A stretch of 64,000 bases of DNA from Rhizobium sp. Root1212 (GCF_001424985.1 NZ_LMDA01000022.1:372001-436000), one strand, 5' to 3'; shown: positions 1 through 11,032, counted from the stretch's first letter. The notes: generated from the letters alone by a model not told the origin. Made by a program: numbers and translations.

Positions 1-8
1 AGAATAGC

Positions 9-830
9 GTGGAGAACCACAAAAACTATTTTCACCTGCATCTCATATCCGATTCGACCGGCGAGACGCTGATTGCCGCGGGCCGGGCTGCGGCCGCGCA
101 GTTCCAGGCTTCTCACGCCCTCGAGCACGTCTATCCGCTGATCCGCACGCGAAAACAGCTGGCGCAGGTTCTGGATGCGATCGATGGTGCCCCCGGCATC
201 GTGCTCTATACCATCGTCGACCGGGAGCTGTCGGATCTGATCGGAGAGCGCTGCAAGGAGATGGGGGTGCCCTGCGTCTCGGTGCTCGATCCGATCATCG
301 ATATATTCCAGACCTATCTGGGGGCGACCTCGCGCCGGCGCTCGGGCGCCCAGCATGTGATGAATGCGGAGTATTTCGCCCGCATCGAGGCGCTGAATTT
401 CACCATGGACCATGACGACGGCCAGCTGGCGGCGGATTTCGACGAGGCCGATGTCGTGCTGGTCGGTATCAGCCGCACCTCGAAAACGCCGACGAGCATC
501 TATCTTGCCAATCGCGGCATCAAAACGGCCAACATTCCGATCGTCCCGAACGTGCCCTTGCCGGAACGCCTGATGCAGGCGACCAAGCCGCTGATCGTCT
601 GTCTCATCGCGACGGTCGATCGTATTTCCCAGGTCCGGCAAAACCGGGTGCTGGGTTCCACGCTCGACTTCCATGCGGAAGACTATACGGACCGGGCGAC
701 GATCGCGGAGGAACTGAAATATGCCCGCTCGCTCTCGGCCCGCAACAACTGGCCGATCATCGATGTCACCCGCCGCTCGATCGAGGAGACGGCGGCGGCC
801 ATCGTTGCCCTTCGCCCGCGCGTGCGGTAA
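9..830 (+). CDS. Kinase/pyrophosphorylase (DUF299), PEP synthase / PPDK regulatory protein
   Basis: 273 aa, GTG start, near full family length (about 270-280 aa). The family is a bifunctional ADP-dependent kinase and Pi-dependent pyrophosphorylase that switches pyruvate phosphate dikinase or PEP synthase off and on by threonine phosphorylation in the cytosol. The N-terminal [10 protein letters not shown] motif and the P-loop-like [11 protein letters not shown] near residue 153 are both present. Which dikinase it controls cannot be seen here; rhizobia usually carry PpdK. In alphaproteobacteria this gene typically lies between oriC/hemE and maf-aroE, as here. Only 8 bases upstream are visible, so the start cannot be checked by a ribosome binding site. 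Confidence 0.93.
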   Translation: MENHKNYFHLHLISDSTGETLIAAGRAAAAQFQASHALEHVYPLIRTRKQLAQVLDAIDGAPGIVLYTIVDRELSDLIGERCKEMGVPCVSVLDPIIDIFQTYLGATSRRRSGAQHVMNAEYFARIEALNFTMDHDDGQLAADFDEADVVLVGISRTSKTPTSIYLANRGIKTANIPIVPNVPLPERLMQATKPLIVCLIATVDRISQVRQNRVLGSTLDFHAEDYTDRATIAEELKYARSLSARNNWPIIDVTRRSIEETAAAIVALRPRVR

Positions 831-861
831 ATCCGCCATCATTCCTTTTAGGCCCTGACCA

Positions 862-1461
862 ATGACCGCTTCTCTCGTTCTTGCTTCGGCAAGCCCCTTA
901 CGGCGCATGTTGCTTGAAAATGCCGGCATCGCCTTCAGCCATCGCGCGGCCGATATCGACGAGCGGGCGATCGACGCGCAGCTCGAAGCCGCGGGTGCAT
1001 CACCGGAAGAGGTCGCTTTGGCGCTGGCTGCGGAAAAAGCCGCCGATGTGGCGCGGCATTTTCCCGATGCAGTGGTAATCGGTTCGGACCAGACGATGTC
1101 GCTCGGTAGCCGGGTTTATCACAAGCCGGCGAATATGGCGGAGGCTCACGCGCATTTGCGCTCGCTCTCCGGCGCGACCCATCAGCTGAACAGCGCCATC
1201 GTGCTTCACCGCGGCGGCCATGTTCTCTGGCGTCATATGTCGTCGGCGCGACTGACCGTTCGGCCCTTGACGGATGATTTCATCGCCTATCATCTCGCCC
1301 GTGTCGGCGAAAAAGCCTTGTCGAGTGTGGGTGCCTATCAGCTGGAGGGGGAGGGCATTCAGCTCTTCGAAAAGATCGAGGGGGATTATTTCACGATCCT
1401 CGGTCTGCCCATGCTGCCGCTGCTCGCAAAACTCAGGGAGCTTGCTGTCATCCATGGATGA
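862..1461 (+). CDS. Maf family nucleotide pyrophosphatase
   Basis: 199 aa, usual length for Maf proteins. The family hydrolyses non-canonical or modified nucleoside triphosphates and is linked to septum formation and house-cleaning. Visible signatures are the N-terminal LASASPLRR (residues 7-15) and VIGSDQTM with the catalytic-type Asp near residue 76. A late [15 protein letters not shown] stretch corresponds to the conserved substrate region. It starts 31 bp after the preceding gene and overlaps aroE by 8 bp, so Maf, AroE, CoaE and DnaQ look like one transcription unit. The exact substrate (dTTP/UTP or 7-methyl-GTP type) cannot be decided by eye. Confidence 0.92.
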   Translation: MTASLVLASASPLRRMLLENAGIAFSHRAADIDERAIDAQLEAAGASPEEVALALAAEKAADVARHFPDAVVIGSDQTMSLGSRVYHKPANMAEAHAHLRSLSGATHQLNSAIVLHRGGHVLWRHMSSARLTVRPLTDDFIAYHLARVGEKALSSVGAYQLEGEGIQLFEKIEGDYFTILGLPMLPLLAKLRELAVIHG

Positions 1462-2314
1462 TTCACGTGAAACATTTGTTAACCACGCCTTTGTTGCCGG
1501 CTATCCGATCAAGCATTCGCGCTCGCCGCTCATTCATGGATATTGGCTGAAAAGCCTTGGTCTACAGGGAAGCTATCGAACCGCGGAGGTGACTCCGGAT
1601 AAGTTTCCCGGCTTCATAGCGGATCTGAAGAGCGGCAGCTCCGGCTTCATTGGCGGCAATGTCACCATTCCTCACAAGGAGGCAGCCTTCGCGGTCGCCG
1701 ACCGCCCCGATGAGATCGCCCGCGAAATCGGAGCGGCCAACACGCTCTGGCGGGAAGACGGGCTGGTGCATGCCACCAATACGGACGGCATCGGCTTCAC
1801 CGCCAATCTCGACGCCTTCGCTCCTGGCTGGGACAGGATCGATACCGCCGTCATTCTCGGTGCCGGTGGCGCAAGCCGGGCGGTCATCCAGTCGGTGCGG
1901 GATCGCGGCGTGAAAACCATCCATGTGTTGAACCGCACCGTCTCCCGCGCCCAGGAACTGGCGGATCGCTTCGGCCCGGCCGTTCATGCCCAGTCGTTGG
2001 ATGCGCTGGGTGAGGTTCTGTCCGGTGCCGGTCTGCTGATCAACACGACATCGCTCGGCATGGATGGTGGTGAGGTTCCCGAATTCGACTTCACTTTGAT
2101 GCGGTCGGATGCCGTCGTTACCGACATCGTCTACGTACCGTTGAAGACGCCGATCCTCTCCCAGGCGGAGGCACAAGGGTTCCGCATCGTCGATGGCCTC
2201 GGCATGCTCTTGCATCAGGCGGCCCCCGGTTTCGAGAAATGGTTCGGGGTGCGCCCGACGGTCGATGCGGCGCTTCGCCAGTTGATCATCGATGACATGG
2301 CCGCCCACGCATGA
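1454..2314 (+). CDS. aroE: Shikimate dehydrogenase (NADP+)
   Basis: 286 aa. It reduces 3-dehydroshikimate to shikimate in aromatic amino acid synthesis. The substrate-binding SRS (residues 22-24), VTIPHK with catalytic Lys75, NTDG with Asp111 and the NADP-binding GAGGASRA loop near residue 136 are all present. I chose ATG 1454 because it gives the family N-terminus; the frame stays open further upstream but only inside maf. The first codons (ATG GAT GAT TCA CGT GAA ACA) contain a parS-like palindrome. The stop overlaps the coaE start as ATGA, suggesting translational coupling. Confidence 0.96.
   Translation: MDDSRETFVNHAFVAGYPIKHSRSPLIHGYWLKSLGLQGSYRTAEVTPDKFPGFIADLKSGSSGFIGGNVTIPHKEAAFAVADRPDEIAREIGAANTLWREDGLVHATNTDGIGFTANLDAFAPGWDRIDTAVILGAGGASRAVIQSVRDRGVKTIHVLNRTVSRAQELADRFGPAVHAQSLDALGEVLSGAGLLINTTSLGMDGGEVPEFDFTLMRSDAVVTDIVYVPLKTPILSQAEAQGFRIVDGLGMLLHQAAPGFEKWFGVRPTVDAALRQLIIDDMAAHA
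1459..1474. other. parS-like ParB binding site
   Basis: TGATTCACGTGAAACA matches the bacterial parS consensus TGTTTCACGTGAAACA at 15 of 16 positions, with the whole CACGTG core and right arm intact. It lies within codons 2-7 of aroE, a few kilobases from the inferred replication origin, where ParB sites are expected. ParB and parA themselves are outside the window. Confidence 0.75.
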
Positions 2315-2898
2315 TCATGCTCGGCCTCACCGGATCGATCGGCATGGGAAAATCGACGACCGCGCAAATGTTCGTCGATCTCGGCATCCCCGTGAACGAT
2401 GCGGATGCGGTCGTGCACGATCTCTATCAAGGGGAGGCCGTCGCGCCGATGGAAAACGCGTTTCCTGGCGTGATCTCGGACGGTCGGGTGGACCGGGCAA
2501 AACTCTCGAGCGTGCTTGCGGCAGATCCGTCCCGTTTCAAGGAGCTGGAAGCGATCATCCACCCGTTGGTGCGTCGGCGGGAAAAGCAATTTCTTGAGCG
2601 GCATCGGGCGCTCGAAACGCCGATCGTCGTTCTCGACATTCCGCTTCTCTATGAAACCGGCGGGGAGAGCAGGGTGGATGCCGTCGTCGTCGTGACGGCC
2701 GATCCCGATACCCAGCGCGAGCGCGTGCTGAAAAGACCGGGGATGACACCGGAAAAATTCGATCTCATCCTCTCCCGTCAGATGCCGGATGCGCAAAAAC
2801 GTGCGAAGGCGGATTATATCATCGACACGGGGCAGGGATTTGATTCGGCCCGCGCACAGGTGGCTGCGCTGATCGATCGCCTCCTTAAGAAGGGATGA
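2311..2898 (+). CDS. coaE: Dephospho-CoA kinase
   Basis: 195 aa. It phosphorylates dephospho-CoA at the 3'-OH, the last step of coenzyme A synthesis. The P-loop GSIGMGKST spans residues 8-16, followed by [10 protein letters not shown] and the lid region [11 protein letters not shown] typical of CoaE. Length is normal. The start codon overlaps the aroE stop (ATGA), and the stop is only 4 bp before dnaQ, so it is transcribed with both. An alternative in-frame ATG (codon 3) would remove only two residues. Confidence 0.95.
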   Translation: MIMLGLTGSIGMGKSTTAQMFVDLGIPVNDADAVVHDLYQGEAVAPMENAFPGVISDGRVDRAKLSSVLAADPSRFKELEAIIHPLVRRREKQFLERHRALETPIVVLDIPLLYETGGESRVDAVVVVTADPDTQRERVLKRPGMTPEKFDLILSRQMPDAQKRAKADYIIDTGQGFDSARAQVAALIDRLLKKG

Positions 2899-2902
2899 GC
2901 TG

Positions 2903-3607
2903 ATGCGCGAAATCATTTTCGATACGGAAACGACAGGCCTCGACAACCGCCTCGACCGGGTGATCGAAATCGGCGGCGTCGAACTCGACAATCACTTTCC
3001 GACCGGCCGCACCTTCCACGTCTATATTAATCCCGGCGACCGGCAGGTTCACCCGGATGCTCTGGCCGTACACGGCATCACCGATGAGTTCCTGAAGGAC
3101 AAGCCGGGCTTTGCCGAGATCGTCGAAGAGATGATCGACTTCTTCGGCGATGCCCGCTGGGTCGCGCACAATGCGACCTTCGACATGGGCTTCATCAATG
3201 CAGAGCTTGCGCGCCTCGGCAGGCCGCCGATCGCATCGGACATGGTGACCGATACGCTGGCGCTTGCCCGCCGCAAGCACCCGATGGGCCCGAACTCGCT
3301 CGACGCCCTTTGCCGTCGCTATGGCATCGACAACGCACACCGCACCAAGCACGGCGCGCTTCTCGACTCCGAACTGCTGGCGGAAGTCTATATCGAGATG
3401 ACCGGAGGCCGGCAGGCCGCACTCGGTCTTTCGAGCAGCGAGACCCGAGGCACACAACAGGAAAACGACGATATCGTTATCGCGATCGGGCAGAGGCCCC
3501 GTCCGCTCGCCCCCCGCATCAGCGAAGAGGAACGGGCAGGCCATCAGGCGCTTGTCGCCAAGATGGGCGCGAAAGCCATCTGGGGCCGCTACGGCGAGCC
3601 GCAATAA
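2903..3607 (+). CDS. dnaQ: DNA polymerase III epsilon subunit (3'-5' proofreading exonuclease)
   Basis: 234 aa. It supplies proofreading in the replicative polymerase core. DEDDh exonuclease motifs are complete: FDTETTG (Asp7, Glu9), HNATFDMGF near residues 89-97 and H150-x4-D155. The C-terminal tail after about residue 180 is the low-conservation segment that binds the polymerase alpha subunit. It is the last gene of the maf-aroE-coaE-dnaQ unit and is followed by a strong terminator at 3621-3654. Confidence 0.95.
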   Translation: MREIIFDTETTGLDNRLDRVIEIGGVELDNHFPTGRTFHVYINPGDRQVHPDALAVHGITDEFLKDKPGFAEIVEEMIDFFGDARWVAHNATFDMGFINAELARLGRPPIASDMVTDTLALARRKHPMGPNSLDALCRRYGIDNAHRTKHGALLDSELLAEVYIEMTGGRQAALGLSSSETRGTQQENDDIVIAIGQRPRPLAPRISEEERAGHQALVAKMGAKAIWGRYGEPQ

Positions 3608-3620
3608 AACATCCCGTCAA

Positions 3621-3654
3621 AAAAATGCCCGGCTCGCGAGAACCGGGCATTTTT
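3621..3654. terminator. Bidirectional rho-independent terminator between dnaQ and secB
   Basis: Perfect 12-bp arms AAAAATGCCCGG (3621-3632) and CCGGGCATTTTT (3643-3654) around a 10-nt loop. The A-run and T-run make it usable from both strands, ending the dnaQ unit on plus and the secB unit on minus. Confidence 0.9.
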
Positions 3655-3674
3655 CGTTGGGCGTTACTCTCAGA

Positions 3675-4163
3675 TCAGTTCGGCGCGCCGGTGACCTGCG
3701 AGCGAACGCGCTCTTCGGCCATGCGCTGGGTGAACATCTGGGCAAAGTCGATCGGGTCGATCATCAGCGGCGGGAAACCGCCGTTGCGGGTGGCATCGGC
3801 AACGATCTGGCGGGCGAACGGGAACAAGAGGCGCGGGCACTCGATAAAGAGCAGCGGCAGCATGTGTTCCTGCGGGAAGCCGGTGACGCGGAAGACGCCG
3901 CCGTAGGAAAGCTCGACGTTGAACAGCGTCTTGTCGCCTTCCTTGGCTTCGGCGTTCAGCGTCAGCACGACGTCGAATTCGGCTTCCGAAAGCGGATTGG
4001 CATTGACGTTGACATTGATGTTGATCGACGGGGCCTTGTCGCGGGCCTGCAGCGAACGCGGCGCGGACGGGTTCTCGAAGGAGAGGTCCTTGATATATTG
4101 CGCCAGAACGTTCAGCGACGGGCTTTCCTGAGCGCCGTTCTGATTGGATGCGGTATCGGTCAT
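3675..4163 (-). CDS. secB: Protein-export chaperone SecB
   Basis: 162 aa from the chosen ATG at 4163. SecB is a homotetrameric cytosolic chaperone that keeps preproteins unfolded and delivers them to SecA. Recognisable segments are [14 protein letters not shown] near the N-terminus, an acidic beta-rich middle, and the C-terminal [15 protein letters not shown] preferred 4163 because AAAAGGCCCC precedes it and the length fits alphaproteobacterial SecB; an in-frame ATG at 4199 would add 12 residues. It is the last gene on this minus-strand stretch, ending at the shared terminator with dnaQ. Confidence 0.94.
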   Translation of the reverse strand: MTDTASNQNGAQESPSLNVLAQYIKDLSFENPSAPRSLQARDKAPSININVNVNANPLSEAEFDVVLTLNAEAKEGDKTLFNVELSYGGVFRVTGFPQEHMLPLLFIECPRLLFPFARQIVADATRNGGFPPLMIDPIDFAQMFTQRMAEERVRSQVTGAPN

Positions 4164-4242
4164 GGGGCCTTTTCCTTCGGCTTGATTTGTCGAGGCCATC
4201 TAGCATTTCACCAAAGGCCTTACAACCCGCAGGCCCTGGGCA

Positions 4243-4764
4243 TCACTGCAGGCGGTTCGGCCCGTTGGGCCTGCTCGGTCGGTCGGTGTCGTCGCGCGAA
4301 AATTCGTCGTCATCGAGATCGACGATCTTTGAACCGGAACGGGCTTTGGTTTGTTCCGGAGCGTAAGGATCGGAGCCGCGCGAAAACTGGAAGCTAGAAG
4401 CCGAGCTTATCACAGTCATGCGGCTGCGGATCAGCTTCCAGGCGAAATCGCGCACTGGCGGAATGAAAAGCAGCAGGCCAATGAGATCGGAGAGGAAGCC
4501 CGGCAGGATCAGGAGAATGCCGGCAATGACGATCATCACGCCATGGACAAGTTCGCGGCCGGGATCGCCGCCCTTGGCCGTTGCCTGCTGCAGCCGGCGC
4601 AGCGTGCCGAGCCCCTGCACGCGCAACAACACGATGCCGGCGAACATGCTGGCGAGGACCAGCATCAGGGTCGTGCCGACGCCGACCTCGCGGCCGACCA
4701 GAACGAAGGTGGCGATCTCGGCCAGCGGCAGCAGGAGAAAAAGCAAGGCGATCAGAATACCCAT
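4243..4764 (-). CDS. fxsA: FxsA family membrane protein
   Basis: 173 aa from ATG 4764. FxsA is a cytoplasmic-membrane protein whose E. coli member relieves exclusion of phage T7 by the F plasmid; its normal job is unknown. Membrane segments are visible at about residues 2-20, 26-45 and 73-105 (VMIVIAGILLILPGFLSDL), followed by IPPVRDF and a charged cytosolic tail. It sits 79 bp upstream of secB on the same strand and diverges from the TimA gene. The frame is open further upstream but MGILIALL is the normal family N-terminus. Confidence 0.88.
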   Translation of the reverse strand: MGILIALLFLLLPLAEIATFVLVGREVGVGTTLMLVLASMFAGIVLLRVQGLGTLRRLQQATAKGGDPGRELVHGVMIVIAGILLILPGFLSDLIGLLLFIPPVRDFAWKLIRSRMTVISSASSFQFSRGSDPYAPEQTKARSGSKIVDLDDDEFSRDDTDRPSRPNGPNRLQ

Positions 4765-4823
4765 GGAACCCGTCAATCGATCATGGAAATGCCGCTGTTT
4801 CGGCATCCCGGCAAAAGGAAATG

Positions 4824-4861
4824 ATATAGTCGTTTGAATGATGATGCCATGCAGACTATAT
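4824..4861. promoter_or_regulatory. Inverted repeat in the fxsA / TimA divergent promoter region
   Basis: ATATAGTC (4824-4831) and GACTATAT (4854-4861) form a perfect 8-bp inverted repeat with a 22-bp spacer. Each arm contains a TATAGT hexamer reading outward, so they may be facing -10 elements rather than a protein operator. No convincing -35 was found for either direction. Confidence 0.35.
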
Positions 4862-4900
4862 GGGGTAACCTCAAGGCAAATTAACAGCGGTCTGGGTGGA

Positions 4901-5599
4901 ATGGGCTCTTTCGACTTCGTCACATTGTTTTTTCTCGTTGCGGCGGTGATCATCTTCATCCAGCTGCGCAGCGTGCTCGGCCGCCGCACGGGCAGCGAGC
5001 GCCCGCCGGTTGATCCCTATTCGAAGCGGGAAACCGCAGAAGCCCCCGATACCGGCGGCAAGGTCGTGCAGTTGCCGCGCCGCGACGGCGGCCCGGAAAA
5101 CGGCGGACGCTACGCCGCCATCGACGCCTTCACCCCGGCGGGCACGCCGCTGAACGACGGGCTTCGCAGGATTTCCGATGCCGATCCGTCCTTCGATCCA
5201 AAGGAATTCGTCAACGGCGCCAAGATGGCTTACGAGATGATCGTCATGGCTTTTGCCGATGGCGACCGCAAGACGCTGAAGGGGCTGCTCTCCCGCGAGG
5301 TCTATGACGGCTTCGAGGCTGCGATCGCCGAGCGCGAAGCCAAGGGCGAGACGCTGAAATCCACCTTCGTCGGCATCGAGAAGGCCGAGATCGTCCATGC
5401 CGAAGTCAAGGACAGCGAAGCCAACCTCACCCTGCGCATCATCAGCCAGCTGATCTCGGCCACCCACGACAAGGCCGGCGCGGTCATCGACGGCGATGCG
5501 GAGGCGGTCTCCGAGGTCAACGACCTCTGGACCTTTGCCCGCGATACCCGCTCGCGCGATCCGAACTGGAAGCTGATCGCAACCGAATCCGAAAATTGA
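4901..5599 (+). CDS. Tim44/TimA family putative adaptor protein
   Basis: 232 aa. Bacterial Tim44-like proteins are homologous to the C-terminal domain of the mitochondrial import-motor adaptor Tim44; a protein-translocation or membrane-assembly role is inferred, not proven. There is one N-terminal membrane segment (about residues 5-24, FVTLFFLVAAVIIFIQL), a Pro/Arg-rich linker, and the Tim44 domain from about residue 95 to the end (FVNGAKMAYEMIVMAF to LWTFAR). I chose ATG 4901 because MGSFDFVT is the usual rhizobial start; an upstream ATG at 4838 would put 21 unlikely residues in front. It is followed after 12 bp by mltA. Confidence 0.87.
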   Translation: MGSFDFVTLFFLVAAVIIFIQLRSVLGRRTGSERPPVDPYSKRETAEAPDTGGKVVQLPRRDGGPENGGRYAAIDAFTPAGTPLNDGLRRISDADPSFDPKEFVNGAKMAYEMIVMAFADGDRKTLKGLLSREVYDGFEAAIAEREAKGETLKSTFVGIEKAEIVHAEVKDSEANLTLRIISQLISATHDKAGAVIDGDAEAVSEVNDLWTFARDTRSRDPNWKLIATESEN

Positions 5600-5611
5600 T
5601 CGGAAGCGCCG

Positions 5612-6721
5612 ATGGATTTCAGCCTGCAAAGGATCGGCTTTTCCAATTTGCCCGGTTGGTCTGATGACGATCCGGGCGCGTTGATCGAAGCGCTGGCGCG
5701 CTGTCATCGGCAAGTCGTTTCCGTCAAGCCGCACAAGACGGGATCGCTCGGCATCGCCTCGAGCGATCTTTTGCCTGCGTATAAGGCCGCAAGTGGCGCG
5801 GGTGAGATGACTGCCGAACAGGCGAGGGCTTTCTTCGAAACCCATTTCATTCCCTTCGCCATCAAGCTCGATAGCGGCGGACAAGGGCTGGTGACGGCCT
5901 TCTACGAACCGGAAGTCGAGGTCCGTGCCGCACCGGATGCGGAATACCGCTTTCCCTTCTACCGGCGTCCCGAAGACCTCGTCGATATCGACGACGACAA
6001 TCGCCCTGATGGAATGGACCCGTATTTCGCCTTCGGCCGGCTGCGGGACGGTCTCGTCGACGAATACCCGGATCGACCCGCCATCGAGCAGGGTTATCTC
6101 GCTGGCAAGGGTCTGGAGATCGCCTATGCCCGATCGATCGTCGATGTCTTCTTCGCCCATGTTCAGGGCGCGGCACGGCTGGTCTTCCCCGACGGCAAAG
6201 TGACGCGCATCACCTATGCGGCCAAAACCGGACATTATTTTTCGGCGATCGGAAAGCTCCTGATCGAACGCGGCAAGATCGACCCGAAGACCGTCTCGAT
6301 GCAGAGCATCCGCCAGTGGCTTGCCGATCACCCGGATGGGGTAAACGAGGTGCTTTGGCACAATCGCTCCTTCATCTTCTTCCGCGAGGCTGATGTCGCC
6401 GATCCCGAACTGGGGCCGATCGCGGCGGCGAAGGTGGCGCTGGAGCCCGGCCGTTCGCTGGCCGTGGATCGCGCCATACACACCTTCGGCGTTCCCTTCT
6501 TCATCAGCAGCGAGACGCTGACCCATATCGATGCCGGCAAACCCTTCCGCAAGCTGATGCTGGCGCTTGATACCGGTTCGGCGATCGTCGGCCCGGCGCG
6601 AGGCGATATCTTCACCGGCTCGGGCGACGAGGCGGGCCGGCTTGCCGGCTCCGTCCGCAACGGCGCGGATTTCTTCATCTTCATTCCCACGGCCGCAGCA
6701 GCGCGTTACGGCCATGGCTAG
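5612..6721 (+). CDS. mltA: Murein transglycosylase A family protein
   Basis: 369 aa. MltA enzymes cleave the MurNAc-GlcNAc bond of peptidoglycan to give 1,6-anhydro ends. The MltA domain runs from about residue 70 (GLVTAFYEPEVE) through ILIERGKID-type helices, and the C-terminal 3D domain contains LALDTGSAI and GDIFTGSGDEAG, which hold the conserved Asp residues. Unlike E. coli MltA, no signal peptide or lipobox is visible at the N-terminus, and there is no room upstream for one (TimA stops at 5599). It overlaps the Smr gene by 8 bp, so the two are probably coupled. Confidence 0.92.
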   Translation: MDFSLQRIGFSNLPGWSDDDPGALIEALARCHRQVVSVKPHKTGSLGIASSDLLPAYKAASGAGEMTAEQARAFFETHFIPFAIKLDSGGQGLVTAFYEPEVEVRAAPDAEYRFPFYRRPEDLVDIDDDNRPDGMDPYFAFGRLRDGLVDEYPDRPAIEQGYLAGKGLEIAYARSIVDVFFAHVQGAARLVFPDGKVTRITYAAKTGHYFSAIGKLLIERGKIDPKTVSMQSIRQWLADHPDGVNEVLWHNRSFIFFREADVADPELGPIAAAKVALEPGRSLAVDRAIHTFGVPFFISSETLTHIDAGKPFRKLMLALDTGSAIVGPARGDIFTGSGDEAGRLAGSVRNGADFFIFIPTAAAARYGHG

Positions 6722-7280
6722 GGATCGCAAGCTCTCCAGCGAAGACAGAATCCTCTGGGGCAAGGTGGCGCGCACGACGCGGCCGCTGCCCGGACGCATG
6801 GAAGAGCTTGCGCAGTTCGAAGTCCCACCCGAGGAAAAGCCGCCCACACCATCGGAACCGGTGAAGGTGAAAGAGGGAAAGTCTCTCTTGGAAGCTTTTG
6901 GCGTAGCACCCGAACCGCCAAAACCGGCTTCGCATCGCCATCATCCGCTTGAAAAGCCAGTCAAGCGCAAGCTGTCGCGCGGTCACCTTCAGCTTGAAGC
7001 GCGGATCGATCTGCACGGCATGATCCAGAGCGAGGCCCATGGCTTCCTGTTGCATTTCCTGATGCGCGCCCATGAGCGGGGCCTGCGCCATGTGCTCGTC
7101 ATCACCGGCAAGGGCACCTCGCTCGGCAGCGAAGGCGCGCTGAAGCGGGCCGTGCCGATGTGGTTTTCTTTGCCGGAATTCCGCTTTCTGATTTCTTCCT
7201 ATGAGCCGGCGGCCCGTACCCACGGTGGAGACGGTGCGCTTTACGTGCGCCTGTCGCGTCCCAAAGGGTCAGTGCCGTGA
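6714..7280 (+). CDS. Smr domain-containing protein
   Basis: 188 aa. The C-terminal half is a Smr (small MutS-related) domain with IDLHGM near residue 98 and VITGKGT, the motifs of this nuclease fold; stand-alone Smr proteins are thought to cut nucleic acids, and the E. coli relative acts on mRNA at collided ribosomes. The first 95 residues are basic and proline-rich without a recognised domain. ATG 6714 lies inside the end of mltA, and the stop overlaps the next gene start as GTGA. The partner and substrate are unknown. Confidence 0.88.
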   Translation: MARDRKLSSEDRILWGKVARTTRPLPGRMEELAQFEVPPEEKPPTPSEPVKVKEGKSLLEAFGVAPEPPKPASHRHHPLEKPVKRKLSRGHLQLEARIDLHGMIQSEAHGFLLHFLMRAHERGLRHVLVITGKGTSLGSEGALKRAVPMWFSLPEFRFLISSYEPAARTHGGDGALYVRLSRPKGSVP

Positions 7281-7654
7281 CCCCCTTCGGCGAGGCGATG
7301 CACCGGCTGCGCCAGCGCAAGGGTGTGACCCAGAAGCAGATGGCGGCGGCGATCGGCGTTTCGGCGGCCTATCTTTCAGCTCTCGAGCACGGAAGGCGCG
7401 GCGCCCCGAGCTTCGATTTCCAGCAGCGGGTCGCCGGATATTTCAATATCATCTGGGACGAGGCGGAAGAATTCTTCGGTATCGCCGCCCTTTCGGACCC
7501 CAAGGTGGTGGTCGATACGACAGGCCTTCCGGCCGGCCACACGGCCTTTGCCAACCGGCTTGCGGCGCGAATTCGCCGCCTTCCCGACGAAACCATCGCT
7601 GCGCTGGAAGAAGTTTTGGAAAAAGGACGGTTTCCTGATAAGGAACGGGAATGA
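7277..7654 (+). CDS. XRE family helix-turn-helix transcriptional regulator
   Basis: 125 aa, GTG start overlapping the Smr stop. A Cro/C1-type helix-turn-helix occupies about residues 5-62, with the recognition region QKQMAAAIGVSAAYLSALE. The C-terminal half (GHTAFANRLAARIRRLPDETI) looks like a small dimerisation segment without a ligand domain. It is the last gene of the TimA-mltA-Smr-XRE group. Its targets are unknown; similar small XRE proteins lie beside Smr and gyrB in other rhizobia, so it is probably a core regulator rather than a phage remnant. Confidence 0.85.
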   Translation: MTPFGEAMHRLRQRKGVTQKQMAAAIGVSAAYLSALEHGRRGAPSFDFQQRVAGYFNIIWDEAEEFFGIAALSDPKVVVDTTGLPAGHTAFANRLAARIRRLPDETIAALEEVLEKGRFPDKERE

Positions 7655-7689
7655 TCCCCTGTTTTCTGCAGGTTTTACCGCCTCGGGAT

Positions 7690-7717
7690 TTGGAAGCACC
7701 GATAGTTTCCCTATATT
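7690..7717 (+). promoter_or_regulatory. Candidate sigma-70-type promoter for gyrB
   Basis: TTGGAA at 7690-7695, a 16-bp spacer and TATATT at 7712-7717. It would give an untranslated leader of roughly 70 nt before the gyrB ATG. It is the best match in the 140-bp gap, found by eye only. Confidence 0.45.
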
Positions 7718-7794
7718 CGCAACAGCCGTGGATTGGGTGATTCGCCCGCAATCGCCGTCAGGCCCGTTCGTGGCCTGAAACCTGGAAAGACTAG

Positions 7795-10230
<2,436 letters not shown>

Positions 10231-10250
10231 GCCGAGAGCGGTAGAAACAA

Positions 10251-10277
10251 AAATGGCGCCGAACGGGCGCCATTTTT
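10251..10277 (+). terminator. gyrB rho-independent terminator
   Basis: Perfect 10-bp stem AAATGGCGCC (10251-10260) and GGCGCCATTT (10266-10275) with a GAACG loop, followed by more T residues. It lies 20 bp after the gyrB stop. Confidence 0.92.
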
Positions 10278-10320
10278 TTGACTTCGCTTTTTTGGGTGGC
10301 GGAAGCAGCCCGCCCACCCC

Positions 10321-10412
10321 CCGTCGTAATCCTCGGGCTCGACCGAGGATCTTCCAGCCCCTCGCCGAACGGAGAGCCTGATGGATGCTCGGCCCAAGGC
10401 CGAGCATGACGG
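10321..10412. repeat. Small palindromic intergenic repeat (RIME-like)
   Basis: Two hairpins flank a roughly 30-bp centre: ATCCTCGG (10329-10336) pairing with CCGAGGAT (10343-10350), and ATGCTCGGCC (10385-10394) pairing with GGCCGAGCAT (10398-10407). The edges CGTCGTAATCCTCGG and GAGCATGACGG resemble the conserved ends of short mosaic intergenic repeats scattered in rhizobial genomes (RIME type). It lies between the convergent gyrB and nitroreductase genes and encodes nothing. With a single copy in this window, its repetitive nature is inferred. Confidence 0.6.
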
Positions 10413-10432
10413 AGGAGAGTGTTCAGGCGTTG

Positions 10433-11032
10433 TTACTCGGCGATGAATTTGCCGTTGAAGGCAATCTCGCCAAGCGGACGGCGCGGGCTCGGCGTTTCGC
10501 GGGCCTGAAGGTAATCCGGCAGCTGCGCCTTGTCGCCGAGACGTCCGATGGCAACTGCGGCCTCGATACGATAACCTTCCGGAATGCCCAGCACCTCGGC
10601 AGCCTTGTCGAAATGAATGCCGGTCATGCCATGGGCCTGGAATCCGGAAATCGAAGCCTGCGCTGCAATCGCGCCCCAGGCAGCACCGGTATCGAAGCTG
10701 TGGCTGTAGGAGGGCTTTTCTTCCGTCGTGCCCGGAGCGGCGAAATGCGTCTTCGAGACGATCAGCACCAGCGCCGAGGCATTGGCGGCCCAGCTCTGGT
10801 TGAAGTCGTTCAGCAGCGGGAAAAGCGTGTTCCATTCTTCGGTGCCGCGCAGCGCATAGACGAAACGCCAGGGCTGCGAGTTGAAGGCCGAAGGCGCCCA
10901 GCGGCCGGCTTCGAGGATCGTCAGCAGCTCCTGTTCGGAAATGACGTCGCCGTTATAGGCGCGCGGCGACCAACGGTTGAGGAAGACCGGCGAAATCGGA
11001 TAGTCGGCCTGGCGATGATTGCTGGCAGTCAT
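10433..11032 (-). CDS. Nitroreductase family protein
   Basis: 199 aa from ATG 11032. It belongs to the FMN-binding NADPH/NADH nitroreductase fold; members reduce nitro compounds, quinones or enoates, and the natural substrate here is unknown. FMN-contact regions are visible: the N-terminal RWSPRAYNG, WAPSAFNSQPWRF near residue 45, and AIGRLGD late in the protein. It is a single-gene unit convergent with gyrB, separated from it by the terminator and the palindromic repeat. An open frame continues upstream to 11173, but MTASNHRQ gives the normal length. Confidence 0.88.
   Translation of the reverse strand: MTASNHRQADYPISPVFLNRWSPRAYNGDVISEQELLTILEAGRWAPSAFNSQPWRFVYALRGTEEWNTLFPLLNDFNQSWAANASALVLIVSKTHFAAPGTTEEKPSYSHSFDTGAAWGAIAAQASISGFQAHGMTGIHFDKAAEVLGIPEGYRIEAAVAIGRLGDKAQLPDYLQARETPSPRRPLGEIAFNGKFIAE

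Noticed and set aside
4871-6847. Long minus-strand open frame (about 658 codons) opposite TimA and mltA
   Set aside because: It is antisense to two clear genes in GC-rich DNA, has no recognisable domain and is rich in Arg/Asp/Gly as expected for a shadow frame.
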